Assembly: GCF_011038975.1 (NCBI RefSeq)
Contig: NZ_JAAKEC010000009.1
Coordinates: 1 to 64,000, forward strand
Reading direction: 5' to 3'
From: Adlercreutzia sp. ZJ176
Lineage (GTDB): Bacteria > Actinomycetota > Coriobacteriia > Coriobacteriales > Eggerthellaceae
DNA length: 64,000 nt
Both the position numbers and the translations under genes were made by a program. The notes under the pieces were generated by a model. The model was not told the DNA's origin. It did no database searches and saw nothing but the letters and a program-made list of their open reading frames with translations. Below, one piece after another: positions 15,297 through 25,013 of this stretch; the first letter of the stretch is position 1; each line of letters opens with the position of its first letter.

Positions 15297-15914
15297 ATGC
15301 ACTCGCAGGAAAACGAAGCAGCACGCGCTTCCCATCCCCCGACGCGCAGAGGCGCAAACGTACGCGAGCGACGTGAGGAGATCATCGACGCCGCCCGCAG
15401 CCTGTACGAGGAGAAAGGACTGTCCCGCACTTCGATCCAGGACATCACCAAGCGGGTCGGCGTCACGCGCTCGCTGTTCTACCACTACTTCCCCAACAAG
15501 GAAGCCGTCACGTCAGCCGTGCTCGACACGTACGTCGCCGACTTCATCGAAGCCGTGCACTACTGGGACGCCCAGCGCACGGTCGGCGAGATCGAGGACG
15601 CCCTCACCAGCGCGGTGCGCCTGCTGCGGCTCGCGCTGTTCGAGGACGTCCCGTTCCGCATCGCGCTGGCCTCGAAGGAGAACGCGTCGCTCTACCTCGA
15701 GTTCATCAACCGCGTGGCCGACAACGTGGCGCGCTTCATGGAGAGCCACACCGTGCGCGACTACGAGGCGCTGCACGAGGTGCGCATCACGCACGTGTAC
15801 GAGACGTTCTACGTGCTGCTCATCGGGGTGACGGCCTACCTGCGCCGCAACCCCGACGTGAGCGACGAGGTGCTCAAGGATCTCATCGCGCAGACGCTGC
15901 ACATGGACCGCTGA
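15297..15914 (+). CDS. TetR/AcrR family transcriptional regulator
   Basis: 205 residues. The N-terminal TetR DNA-binding domain is clear: RREEIIDAARSLYEEKGLS, then TSIQDITKRVGVTRSLFYHYF with NKEAVTSAVL. The C-terminal ligand domain is unassigned. ATG 15297 has GGAGGG upstream. It lies between the HSDH-like gene and the membrane-protein gene, all co-directional, so it probably controls one or both; a bile-acid or steroid ligand is a guess from context only. Confidence 0.9.
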   Translation: MHSQENEAARASHPPTRRGANVRERREEIIDAARSLYEEKGLSRTSIQDITKRVGVTRSLFYHYFPNKEAVTSAVLDTYVADFIEAVHYWDAQRTVGEIEDALTSAVRLLRLALFEDVPFRIALASKENASLYLEFINRVADNVARFMESHTVRDYEALHEVRITHVYETFYVLLIGVTAYLRRNPDVSDEVLKDLIAQTLHMDR

Positions 15915-16047
15915 GCGCCGCGGGCAGCTGCGGAGCTCGGAAGTGACCGCGAAGCTCGGGTGGACGCGGAAAAGCGGCTGCAGCCGCCAGACGACTGGAA
16001 TCGAAGCGCGGGGCAGATCCGCCTCGCAAACCTAAAGGAGGGTTCTC

Positions 16048-17100
16048 ATGTTGTTTGACGTATATGGCGACCAAGCCCTATACCAATGGGCTGGGATGAT
16101 CGTCGTCCTCGTCGCGCTCATCCTGCTGAACGAGTTCGAGCGTCGCACGAAGGCCGGCGGCCTGACCGTGTTCGTGGGCCTGTGCGGCGCCATGACGGTG
16201 TACTGCCTCGTTGTGGAGGTCGGCGCGGCTATGGGCGCCGAGTGGGCGCTCTCAAACCCCACGCACACTGACATGAACAGCTGGTTCCACTACGCGAAGG
16301 TGTACGCCGCCACCGCGGGCTGCATCGGCTTCATGATGCTGAAGTACTCGTGGACCAAGGTCGGCCGCTCGCAGTGGTTCAAGTGCTTCCCGTTCGTCAT
16401 CGTGGCCGTCAACATCCTGATCGCCGTGGTGAGCGACTTCGAGAGCGCCGTGCGCGCGTTCGGCACCACCTGGGTGTCCTCTGAGGGCGTCGTGCTCTAC
16501 GGCGGCTGGCACAACGTGCTCAACGGCATCGCCGGCATCCTGAACATCGCCTGCATGACCGGCTGGTTCGGCATCTACATCTCCAAGGACCGCAAGGACA
16601 TGCTGTGGCCCGACATGACGTGGGTCTTCATCATCGCCTACGACCTGTGGAACTTCTGCTACACCTACAACTGCCTGCCGACGCACTCCTGGTACTGCGG
16701 CGTCGCCCTGCTGCTCGCCCCCACCATCGCCTGCTTCTTGTGGAACAAGGGCGGCTGGATCCAGAACCGCGCGTTCACGCTGGCAACCTGGTGCATGTTC
16801 GTCCAGCTGTTCCCGATGTTCGTGAACGACTCGGTCTTCGCCGCGCAGTCGGTGAACAACCCCGACGTGAACCTCGCCGTCTCCGCCGTGGCCCTGGCCG
16901 CCAACGTCGCTGCGCTCGCTTACATCCTGTACCGTGCGAAGAAGATCGGCGTGAACCCGTGGCTCAAGGAGGTCTTCGTGGGCACGAGGGACTTCGCGCA
17001 CGCCATGGCGCGCCGCGAGTCCGCCGAGCGCGTGCTGGCCACCGCCCCGAAGTCGGCGACGCCCGAGGAGCTTGCCCGCCTCGAGGCCGCGCACCGGTAG
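16048..17100 (+). CDS. Polytopic membrane protein, DUF5692-like
   Basis: 350 residues with about nine to ten hydrophobic helices, among them MIVVLVALILLNEF, TVFVGLCGAMTVYCLVV and VAVNILIAVV. Conserved-looking polar patches lie between helices (FHYAKVYAATAG, YDLWNFCYTYNCLPTHSWYC). I believe it matches the uncharacterised DUF5692 family, but this is from memory. A strong AAAGGAGG site precedes ATG 16048, 133 bp after the TetR stop, and a terminator follows at 17227. It may be a transporter for the HSDH/TetR neighbourhood, but no transport motif is recognised. Confidence 0.7.
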   Translation: MLFDVYGDQALYQWAGMIVVLVALILLNEFERRTKAGGLTVFVGLCGAMTVYCLVVEVGAAMGAEWALSNPTHTDMNSWFHYAKVYAATAGCIGFMMLKYSWTKVGRSQWFKCFPFVIVAVNILIAVVSDFESAVRAFGTTWVSSEGVVLYGGWHNVLNGIAGILNIACMTGWFGIYISKDRKDMLWPDMTWVFIIAYDLWNFCYTYNCLPTHSWYCGVALLLAPTIACFLWNKGGWIQNRAFTLATWCMFVQLFPMFVNDSVFAAQSVNNPDVNLAVSAVALAANVAALAYILYRAKKIGVNPWLKEVFVGTRDFAHAMARRESAERVLATAPKSATPEELARLEAAHR

Positions 17101-17536
17101 CGCGCCGGCTGCACGACAGCCGCAAGGTCGCGCCCAAGCACGCCGCAAGCGCCCAAGCGCACCGCAGGGCCGCGCCAGCAGCCACACCGCAAGGCCGCGC
17201 CTAAGCTCACCGCAAGCGCCCCCTTCGGAGAGCCCGCCATGCGGGCTCTCCGCGTTTTCGGGGGCCCTGCGCCCTCTGACACCGGCCCGACAGGCGCCGA
17301 AGGGGCTGGACAAGGCTCTCACCTGGGGTGTTGGTTTTCTTTCGAAGACGTTGTGGGGAAAGGGAGCAGCGGGCGTGGAGAATGGATGCGCAAGACGTGA
17401 GGGTTGGGTGCATCGGATGTGGACAGCTCGCACAGATTGAGGCGATTTCCGACGAGGCGGCGACGCTTTGGTAACCTCTTCCGCGGCCGCATCCACGCCA
17501 AACGTACCCAACGCGGCCGGGAAAGGACGCTTTCAC
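17101..17536. other. Intergenic region with terminator
   Basis: 436 bp with no supported gene. It contains GCGCAAG-type low-complexity repeats (17140-17220), the terminator at 17227-17256, then the leader of the secreted protein gene. Confidence 0.5.
17227..17256 (+). terminator. Rho-independent terminator
   Basis: GGAGAGCCCGC (17227-17237), 3-nt loop CAT, GCGGGCTCTCC (17241-17251), then GCGTTTT. A strong perfect stem ends the tetR/membrane-protein unit. Confidence 0.8.
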
Positions 17537-18193
17537 GTGCCCCAACGCGTATTCGAACGCCTCGCGCGACCCCTCGCAGCCGCCGCCCTCGCCGCATCGC
17601 TCGCGGCGTTCTCCCTGGCAGCAGCGCCCGCGCCAGCCCTCGCCGCCGAAGGACCGTCAGGCGCGCTCGCCGTGCCCGCCATCGCACGCGAGGTTGCCGC
17701 GAAGGTCACCCAGGCGCAGGCCGACCTCAAGGCCAACCGCACGCTTCCCTACGACCCCGCCGTCATCGCCCAGATAGGCAACCAGGTGGCTGACGGCCAC
17801 ATGATCTGCTGCCCCGGCTACGCCTGCGCCTACGGCGACGCCATCATCACCGGGCAGGCCACCGACCACTCCTTCTACGGCTGCGGCTGCTGCACGTGGC
17901 CCCGCTGGGGCGGCGGGAACTCGTCGTTCCGCAGCCTCGGATCCGACGCCGCGCTGCTGCGAGAGGCCTACGACGAGATATCCGCCGGGCGCCCGACCGT
18001 CGTCCACGTGGCCGGCTCGTGGGGCGAGCACTGGATCTGCCTCATCGGCTTCAAGGACGCGTACGACCCCGACAACCTCACGCTGGGCAACTTCGTCGCG
18101 CTCGACCCCGTGTACGGGAACGAGATAACGGCCTCCGACGGCTACACGCTCTACGGCGACGCCTGCCAGCACGTGAGCGACACCCGCGCCTAG
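17537..18193 (+). CDS. Secreted C39-like cysteine peptidase-fold protein
   Basis: 218 residues. GTG 17537 (GGAAAGGA upstream) gives a Sec signal peptide: RLARP then a long Ala/Leu core ending APALAAEG, with cleavage expected after the AxA. The mature part resembles the C39-like papain fold: a Cys-rich CCPGYACAYGDAII segment that may hold the nucleophile, AGRPTVVHVAGSWGEHWICLIGF with the His, and VALDPVYG with the Asp. Extra cysteines (YGCGCCTW) are unusual. Its target is unknown; it may be a peptidase or an inactive member. Confidence 0.65.
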   Translation: MPQRVFERLARPLAAAALAASLAAFSLAAAPAPALAAEGPSGALAVPAIAREVAAKVTQAQADLKANRTLPYDPAVIAQIGNQVADGHMICCPGYACAYGDAIITGQATDHSFYGCGCCTWPRWGGGNSSFRSLGSDAALLREAYDEISAGRPTVVHVAGSWGEHWICLIGFKDAYDPDNLTLGNFVALDPVYGNEITASDGYTLYGDACQHVSDTRA

Positions 18194-18270
18194 CGCGCAG
18201 CTCGCGCGTAAGCCCTGCAGCCGCGGCCGCCGCCTGCGCCCGCGACCCCTCGTCCGCAAAACGGAAACCG

Positions 18271-19164
18271 CTAGCGCTCCCCTTCCCTGCCCGGATCCTG
18301 CGCGATGGCGTCGAGGCGGGCCATCACCACGTCCTCGACCTCGTAGGAGCAAGGCGCCAGGGCGTCCTCGGAGTACAGCGTGCGGATGTAGCCGCCGCAC
18401 TCGTCGCACGTGGCCAGGCGGTGCGCGTCGTCTCCCTCGACGTTGAAGAAGTGCAGGTGCGCCTGGTTGCGCGTGCCGCAGCGCGCACAGCGCACGCGCT
18501 CGAACTCCCACGATGCCGCGCACTGGGGGCACACGAGCACGCGCCCGCGCCCCGCCGACGAGGTGGTCCCACCGACGTGCGCCAGGTGCGGCGCGCTGCC
18601 ACACACCGGGCACAGAAGCGGGTGCGGCTCGGCGGCGCCGGCGGCGCGCAGCGCGCCGAGGGCGGCCTGCGCCGGGCGCTCGAGCTGCACCTTGAGCGCC
18701 AGAGACGCCGCCAGGGCGCCGAGGTGCGCCTGGTCCTCAGCCATGCCGTCGTCGGCGAGCACGGCCGCGAAGTCGGCAAGCCACGCGCTCGGGTCCGACC
18801 CTGCGAGCGCAAGGTCGCTCGCACGCACCACGCGGTCCCACTTCACGCGCGCAAACGCCGCGACCACGCTGTCGGGGAAGCCGCCTGCGTCGGCGAACAC
18901 GCCCGCGAGCTTGCCGAGCGCCGCGGCGAGCGCGTCAGCGTCGACGACGACGGGCGCGATGCCCAGCACGGGGCGGGCGTCCTCGTAGGCGGCGCGTATG
19001 TCAGACGGCGCCGGCGCCTCCCAGGCAACCGGGGCGGGCGCCTCGGCCGCGCAGGCCGCCTGCACGTCCCACAGCGCGCGGAAGAACGCCAGGCGCGCCG
19101 CGTCGGCGTCGTCGAGCTTGTCGGCGTACGCGGCGATCGCCGCGTCGATGAGCTTCAGATTCAT
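18271..19164 (-). CDS. fdhE: Formate dehydrogenase accessory protein FdhE
   Basis: 297 residues. The C-terminal third carries four CxxC pairs typical of FdhE (LCPVCGSAP near 185, CPQC near 212, CARCG near 225, CDECGGYIRT near 253), which bind iron or zinc. The N-terminal half is Ala-rich and helical. FdhE is needed for maturation of respiratory formate dehydrogenase. It is last in the fdh cluster, 164 bp after the cytochrome b gene and in the same direction. ATG 19164 is preceded by GAAGGAAC. Confidence 0.88.
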   Translation of the reverse strand: MNLKLIDAAIAAYADKLDDADAARLAFFRALWDVQAACAAEAPAPVAWEAPAPSDIRAAYEDARPVLGIAPVVVDADALAAALGKLAGVFADAGGFPDSVVAAFARVKWDRVVRASDLALAGSDPSAWLADFAAVLADDGMAEDQAHLGALAASLALKVQLERPAQAALGALRAAGAAEPHPLLCPVCGSAPHLAHVGGTTSSAGRGRVLVCPQCAASWEFERVRCARCGTRNQAHLHFFNVEGDDAHRLATCDECGGYIRTLYSEDALAPCSYEVEDVVMARLDAIAQDPGREGER

Positions 19165-19328
19165 GGAACCGTTCCTTCGTCATAGTCTGCTTGCGAACCC
19201 CGTGCGTCTTCTCCCAAGGCCCATGGGGCTTGCAGCAGCACATTCAAGCAGGGATAAAGAGGGCAGCACAACCGCGCAGGCAGGCGCCCCGCCCGCCCCC
19301 GAAGGGACGGGCGGGAGCAGCGCGCCGC

Positions 19329-20090
19329 CTACTTCTCGATGACGTTCTTGCCGCTTGCGATCTCCTCGCGCGCCCAGTGGCCCCAGTGGTACAGGGCGTC
19401 GGACTCGGAGACGAGGCCGTCGCCGAACATGAGCCGGTGGGTGCCGCGGTAGGGCTGGAAGATGCCCGCGCCCAGGAAGATGTGGGCCATGCCGAACACG
19501 GCGACCAGGAAGAACCCGATGTCGTGCAGAAGCAGCATGACGGCGTACACGCCACCGTCCAGGTCGAACACGGTGGAGCCCAGAAGCATCACGACGCCCG
19601 TGACGCCCATGAGCGCGCCCGCGAACCACAGCATGCCGTCAGCGAAGCGCTGGCCGGACTTGACCTCGCTCTGGTCGGGCATGTGGATCCACTTCGCCAT
19701 GAACAGGTAGGGGAAGAACAGGATCATCCACTTCTTGTCGTCGGCATCCCACTTGGCGAAGAGGTTCTTGAAGATGTGGGCCACGCCCTTCGGCGCCATG
19801 ATGGCGCTGACGAGCGGCACTGCCACGAACACCACGCCGATCACGCGATGGGCCATGCGGATGACGAACACCACGTCCGCGCCGACCGCCTGGGACAGCG
19901 GCGGCACGAACACGAACAGGCCCGTGACGCACAGCAGGATGCACGCGATGATGGTGACGCCGTGCGTGATGCGCGCCTGCTTGGAGTGGCGGACGATGTA
20001 GCGCTCAGTGCCCTTCTGCTCGCGAGCTTCCAGGAACCGCTCGTCCTTCGCGGCCTGCTCGGGGGTAACCTGAACATGCACGTTACTCAT
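19329..20090 (-). CDS. fdhC: Formate dehydrogenase cytochrome b556-type gamma subunit
   Basis: 253-residue membrane subunit with four main helices. RHSKQARITHGVTI holds the first heme-ligand-like His, AHRVIGVVFVAVPL the second, and LLHDIGFFLVAVFGMAHIFL the others; the overall pattern is that of FdnI/FdoI. It should pass electrons from the Fe-S subunit to menaquinone. The start overlaps the beta-subunit stop by 8 bp, showing translational coupling. The N-terminus is a cytoplasmic, charged segment. Confidence 0.88.
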   Translation of the reverse strand: MSNVHVQVTPEQAAKDERFLEAREQKGTERYIVRHSKQARITHGVTIIACILLCVTGLFVFVPPLSQAVGADVVFVIRMAHRVIGVVFVAVPLVSAIMAPKGVAHIFKNLFAKWDADDKKWMILFFPYLFMAKWIHMPDQSEVKSGQRFADGMLWFAGALMGVTGVVMLLGSTVFDLDGGVYAVMLLLHDIGFFLVAVFGMAHIFLGAGIFQPYRGTHRLMFGDGLVSESDALYHWGHWAREEIASGKNVIEK

Positions 20091-21015
20091 GGTCGCCTCC
20101 CTTCTTGCCGGGAAGGTTCTCCAAGATGTGGTCCTTCACCGACGTGGTGTCCTGGCCGTCGCCGTGCTTCACGACGTCGCCCGTGATGAGGCTGATCGTG
20201 TCCTCGGTCTCGGCGTTGTACACCACCTTGTCGCGCTTGTAGCCGGCAGCCAGGCCGAACATGGCGGCCAGGCCGAGCACCGTGACGCCCGACACCACGC
20301 CCGTGACCGGCTTCATGAGGTTGGTGAGCGTGGTCACCGGGCTCACCGTCGGGTTGGCCACCTGGCCATGCGCCTCAACGCCGTACTTGAGCACCTGGAT
20401 GACGTGCAGGCCGCCCATCTCCTCGGCGCCGTAGATGACGGCGTTCTCGTAGCCGCGCTGCTTGAGCATCTCAAGGCGCTTCTCGGCCTCGGCCAGCATC
20501 TCGTCGCGGTCGCCGAAGGCGAGCGCCTCGGGCTGGCACGTGGTCACGCAGGCCGGGGGCATGCCCTGCTCGATGCGGTCGACGCAGCCCGTGCACTTGT
20601 TGATGGTGCCCTGCACGCCGTCGTAGCGCGGCACGTCGAAGGGGCAGGCCGTCGAGCAGTACTGGCAGGCCACGCACTTGGAGTTGTCCGTGGTCACCAT
20701 GCCGGTGGCCTCGTCCTTGCAGATGGCGCCCGCCGGGCAGATGCTCGCGCACGGCGCGTCGGTGCAGTGCTGGCAGGCGCGGCGCCCGAACGCCCACTGG
20801 ACGGTCTTGGTGGGCAGCGTGCCCTCGGACTCGTGGTACGTCATGATCAGGCGCGTCTGGCCGTTCAGGTCAGGCGGGTTCTGATGGGTGCCCGAGAACT
20901 TGTTCTCGTTCAGCCCCGTGGGCGAGGGCAGGTTGTTCCAGCACTTGCACGCGATCTGGCAAGCGTGGCACCCCGTGCAGCGGGACGTGTCAAACAGGAT
21001 AGCTTTCTCCGCCAT
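20083..21015 (-). CDS. fdhB: Formate dehydrogenase Fe-S beta subunit
   Basis: 310 residues with four [4Fe-4S] motifs: CTGCHACQIACKCW (residue 14), CQHCTDAPCASICP, CVACQYCSTACP and CTGCVDRI with CVTTCQ. A single hydrophobic helix near residues 235-255 (VVSGVTVLGLAAMFGLAA) anchors it beside the cytochrome subunit, as in FdnH/FdoH. ATG 21015 overlaps the alpha-subunit stop by one base (TAATG), so the three subunits are translationally coupled. Confidence 0.92.
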   Translation of the reverse strand: MAEKAILFDTSRCTGCHACQIACKCWNNLPSPTGLNENKFSGTHQNPPDLNGQTRLIMTYHESEGTLPTKTVQWAFGRRACQHCTDAPCASICPAGAICKDEATGMVTTDNSKCVACQYCSTACPFDVPRYDGVQGTINKCTGCVDRIEQGMPPACVTTCQPEALAFGDRDEMLAEAEKRLEMLKQRGYENAVIYGAEEMGGLHVIQVLKYGVEAHGQVANPTVSPVTTLTNLMKPVTGVVSGVTVLGLAAMFGLAAGYKRDKVVYNAETEDTISLITGDVVKHGDGQDTTSVKDHILENLPGKKGGDHE

Positions 21016-24000
21016 TACTTCGCACCCCCTATCGCCCTCTCGATGTCAACCAGGAACGCCTTGTACTCCGGCGTGAACGAGTTGGGGTCGCCCACGTTCG
21101 GGGTGAGGTCGTTCACGGTGGCAGCCTCGGTGCCGAACACGCCGGCCCAGCTGTAGTGGTGCGTGAGGCCCACCAGGTGCTGGGTCACGCCGTGGACGCG
21201 CATCGGCTTCAGGCGCTTGGTGATCACCGCGTCAACCACGACCGAGCCGCGGTTGTTGAACACGCGCACCTTGTCGCCCGGCTTGATGCTCTTCTCAGCC
21301 GCCAGCTCCTCGGAGATCTCGACGAACTGGGCGGGCATGGCCTCCACGAGCGCGGGGCAGGCGCGCGACTGGCCGCCGGTCTGCCAATGCTCGGTCACCG
21401 AGTAGGTGGTGGCCACGATCGGGTAGTCGGAGGCGTCGCCGTGCTTGGTGGACTCGTACTCGGCGAAGCGCATGCACGGCGAGGACAGCGCGCCGTTGAG
21501 CAGGTTCTTCTCAACCGGGCTCTCGAAGGGCTCGTAGAACTCGGGTACGGGGCCGTCTTCCATGCCGTAGCTCTCCAGACGGCCGTTCTGCTCCCAGAGC
21601 ATGAAGAACGTCTTGTTGTTGGGCGGCACGGGCGTGCCGTTCTTGGCAGCCACGAAGTCGGCCTGGTCCACCAGGTCCCACTTCGCCCCCGTCCACTCGA
21701 CGAGCTTCTTGTCGGCAGCCCACGGCTTGCCGTTCATGTCAGCCGAGTTGCGGTTGTACAGGATGCGGCGGTTCGAGGGCCAGCTGAACGCCCAGTTCGA
21801 GTACAGGCCGAGGCCCGACTTGTCGTCGTTGTCGCGGCGCCCGATGGGCTGGGCGGCCGGGTCGAGCGGAGCGTCGCTGTTGTTCCAGAAGCCGGAGTAG
21901 ATCCACATGGCACATGCCGTGGAGCCGTCAGCGGCCATCTCGGAGTAGCCGGAGAGCAGGTCGACCTTCTCGTCGGCGAAGTCGGAGCTCGCCACGCGAT
22001 AGCCGTTGAGGGCCCATGCCACGGGGCGCGGGTCGATCTTGCCGTCGATGTAGTAGTCCCACTTGGTCTTGAGGATCGGGTCGGGGTTCGCGCCGCCCTC
22101 GGCCTCGTAGAGCCTGCAGATCTCGGTCCACAGCAGGTCGCACATCTCGTAGTCGGGCTTGGCCTCGTCCCACGGCTCGACGGCCTGGTAGCGGTACTGC
22201 AGCCAGCGGCCGGAGTTCAGGATGACGCCCGGCTTCTCGTAGATGAGCGCGCACGGCAGGAAGTACACCGTGGTGTTGATCTCCTCGGGGCTCATGTCCG
22301 GCGCCTTCCAGAAGGTGGCGGACTCGGTGGCCACCTGGTCGGCCACCACGAGCCAGTCGAGGTTGGCCATGGCGCGGCGCACGTTGGACGCGTTCGGGGC
22401 CGAGTGGCAGGGGTTCATGCCCCAGTTGAAGTAGCCCTTGATGACGCCCTGGCTCATGAGCTCGAACGTGGAGATGTGCGTGTAGTCCTGGTCGGTCTTC
22501 TTGGAGGGGACCTTCGGCCACCAGTCGTAGCCGTAGTCGTTCTCCACGGTGGCGTTCTCGCCGAACCACTCCTTGAGCGACGACACGATGAACTTGGGCT
22601 TGTTGGTGTAGTAGCCGTCCGAGTACGTCTGGGACTCGAGCCACTTGCGCAAAGACGAGCGGTCGGTGGTGTTGGCCCACTTGAGGTACGCGGGGTGCTC
22701 GTTCACCATCATGCCCATGTCGGTGGCGCCCTGGACGTTCGGCTCGCCGCGCAGCGCGTTCACGCCGCCGCCGGGCACGCCGATGTTGCCCAGGAGCAGC
22801 TGCATGACCGACATGGCGCGCGTGTTCTGGGCGCCGTAGGTGTGCTGCGTCTGGCCGAGGGCGTACAGGATCATGCCCGCCTTGCCCGGCGCCGCGGAGG
22901 CCGTATACGTCTCGTAGACGAGCTCGAGCGTCTGACGGTCCATGCCGCAGACGCTGCACACGGTCTCGATGTCGTAGCGGGAGTAGTGCTTCTTGAACTG
23001 CTGGTACACGCACATCGGGTCCTGCAGCGTCATGTCGCGCTTCGGGTGCTGCAGCGTGGGGGTGGTGAACTCGGGTACGCCCGGCGCCACGGCCCAAGCG
23101 TAGTCGCCCGCGGTGTCCCACTGCTCCTCGGACTCGGTCTGGTAGTGCCAGGAGTGGTTGGAGTAGGTCTTAGTCGCCTCGTCGTAGCCGGAGAACAGGC
23201 CCGACTCGACGTCGAAGGAGTACTCGGGGTCGAGCAGGTAGCTCGCGTTGGTGTAGTTGAGCAGGTACTCGAAGTTATAGACGGGAACTTCCTTGCCCGC
23301 CAGGTAGTCGGCCAGGTTCGGCTCGATCAGGTTTTCGATGATGTAGTGGTACATGCCGCCGTAGAACGCGATGTCCGTGCCCGAGCGAATGGGGCAGTAG
23401 ATGTCGGCCATCTCGGCAGTACGGGTGTAGCGCGGATCGACCACGATCCACTTCGCCCCGCGCTCATGCGCCTTGTTCAGCCACTTGGAGCTCACGGGGT
23501 GGTTCTCGACGGAGTTCGACCCGCAGTGCAGGATCACGTCGGTGTTTTGGAAGTCGCACCAATGGCTCGTCATGGAGCCGCGACCGAATGATGCCGCCAG
23601 ACCGGCGACAGTGGGGCCGTGTCAAACACGGGCTTGGTTGTCGATCGCAACGACACCAAGCGAGCGCATCATCTTCAAGATGAGGTACTCTTCCTCGGAA
23701 TTCTCCTGCGAACCGCCCAGGCTTGCGATGCCGGGGGTCCAGTTGACGGTCATGCCGCCTTCGTTCTCGATGAAGGTGGCGTCACGCGTGTCCTTCACCT
23801 TGCGCGCGATCTCCTTGATCGCGTCCTCCCATGTGATGGGCTCCCAGTCCTTGCCGCCGGGACGGCGCACCATGGGCTTGGTCACGCGCTCGGGGTTCTT
23901 GATGACCTCGCGTGTTTCCGGGTCCACGATGTTGCGCAGCTGGAACATCGAGGCGCCCTTCGGGCACAGGCCGCCCTTGTTGATGGGGTGGTCGGGGTCG

Positions 24001-24221
24001 CCCTCGAGGTTGACGAGCTCGCCGTCGCGCACCGAGCACAACGATCCGCATCCGCCTGCGCAGTAGCAGCAGATGCTCGTGTGCTCCTCGGTGTTCACGA
24101 GCTTCCACTCTTTGGACGTCTCAACAGCCAGGGCCGGAGACGCTGCCGCGACCTCGAAGGCCGCTGTCGCTGCGAACGCGGCGCCGACGCTCTTGAAGAA
24201 GCCTCTGCGTGTCAGTTGCAT
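21015..24221 (-). CDS. fdhA: Selenocysteine-containing formate dehydrogenase alpha subunit (TGA recoded)
   Basis: 1,068 residues if the in-frame TGA at 23622-23624 is read as Sec (residue 200). The local context ARV-U-HGPTVAGLAASFGRG matches the active site of FdnG-type enzymes exactly in style, where Sec ligates Mo. The N-terminus is a Tat signal (LTRRGFFKSVGAAFAATA), followed by an Fe-S motif (CCYCAGGCGSLC, then LCPKG). A SECIS-like hairpin lies 12 nt past the TGA. It oxidises formate to CO2 on the outer membrane face and passes electrons to FdhB/FdhC. Without Sec recoding the gene would look like two frames, 23622-24221 and 21015-23573. Confidence 0.93.
23593..23609 (-). promoter_or_regulatory. 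Bacterial SECIS hairpin in fdhA
   Basis: On the minus strand GTCGCC pairs with GGCGGC (one G-U pair) around the loop GGTCT, starting 12 nt after the TGA. The GGUCU apical loop and this distance resemble the SelB-binding hairpin of E. coli formate dehydrogenases. Confidence 0.75.
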
Positions 24222-24414
24222 GAGCTACCCACTCCTTTCCTCTTCTCGCTTTCCTCCTTTGACCCGAAGCCCAGGGCGCGCCGAAGCGGCGAGCCTTGCG
24301 GCCCCAGATCTCCTTCGTGAACATACCAGCTTGTTCACAAAACCTTCACTGGAATTATTCTTCAGGCAGGAATTGCCAAGAGCGGGGCCGCAGGTGCCCC
24401 GCCCGTACCGTGTC

Positions 24415-24718
24415 GTCCTGAGCGAGCGAAGCGAGTCGAAGGATCTGGCCCCGGGCGTGGCGCGCCCGCATGCGCCACCCCGGGCGAGCAGCCTCTCCTC
24501 ATGTCATCCTGAGCGAGCGAAGCGAGTCGAAGGATCTGGCCCCAGGCACGACGCGCCCGCACGCGCAGCCCCGGGCGAGCAGCCTCTCCCCATGTCATCC
24601 TGAGCGAGCGAAGCGAGTCGAAGGATCTGGCCCCGGGCACGGCGCGCCCGCATGCGCAGCCCGCGCGCGACCAGATCCTTCGGCTCCGCGCCCTGCGGGC
24701 GCTCCGCTCAGGATGACA
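24415..24718. repeat. Dispersed repeat array, three direct units plus one inverted unit
   Basis: The core TCCTGAGCGAGCGAAGCGAG with its GGATCTGG continuation starts at 24416, 24507 and 24598, a 91-bp period, and an inverted, partly matching unit lies at 24671-24716. This looks like a REP/BIME-type intergenic element rather than a gene or CRISPR. Confidence 0.75.
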
Positions 24719-24974
24719 CACAAGGACAACCAACCGCACGGTACGACATTGAGAGGTGATCTCAAGCGCGCGTGTCCGCGTCATAATGCGCGGGATCGCC
24801 CAAACCTCGTGGCGTTGAAAGCAAGTGCGCCAGCGCTGAGCACTTTCGCGGCGGGCGCCTCACTTGGGACGACGTGGGACTGCCGCGCACGCGCAGACGC
24901 GAAAGCGGGGGTGGAGCTGCAACACGCGGGACGGCGCAGGGCTGCGCACGCAGACGCGCAAGCGGGGGTTGGCC

Positions 24975-24980
24975 TATAAT
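24975..24980 (+). promoter_or_regulatory. Putative -10 element of selD
   Basis: TATAAT hexamer 33 nt before the selD GTG start, the only good -10 match in this GC-rich leader. No clear -35 hexamer is seen. Confidence 0.45.
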
Positions 24981-25013
24981 GGGGCGATGCGAGCAATGCG
25001 AAAGGAGGGTGCC

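Larger units (their letters stand above)
24222..25013. other. 792-bp divergent intergenic region fdhA/selD
   Basis: No gene supported. Left: the fdhA leader. Middle: the interspersed repeat array at 24415-24718. Right: GC-rich DNA with two similar AGACGCG-AAGCGGGGGT segments (about 24895 and 24950) just before the selD promoter. Confidence 0.5.

Noticed and set aside
21156-23591. Long plus-strand frame opposite fdhA
   Set aside because: Shadow of fdhA with biased composition and no motifs; the minus strand encodes a full formate dehydrogenase.
23574-23624. Reading the fdhA region as a broken gene or two genes
   Set aside because: The TGA is in the exact Sec position with a SECIS-like hairpin, and selA, selB, selC and selD are all present.
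24415-24718. CRISPR array
   Set aside because: Only three direct units, spacers also similar to each other, one unit inverted, and no cas genes in the window.
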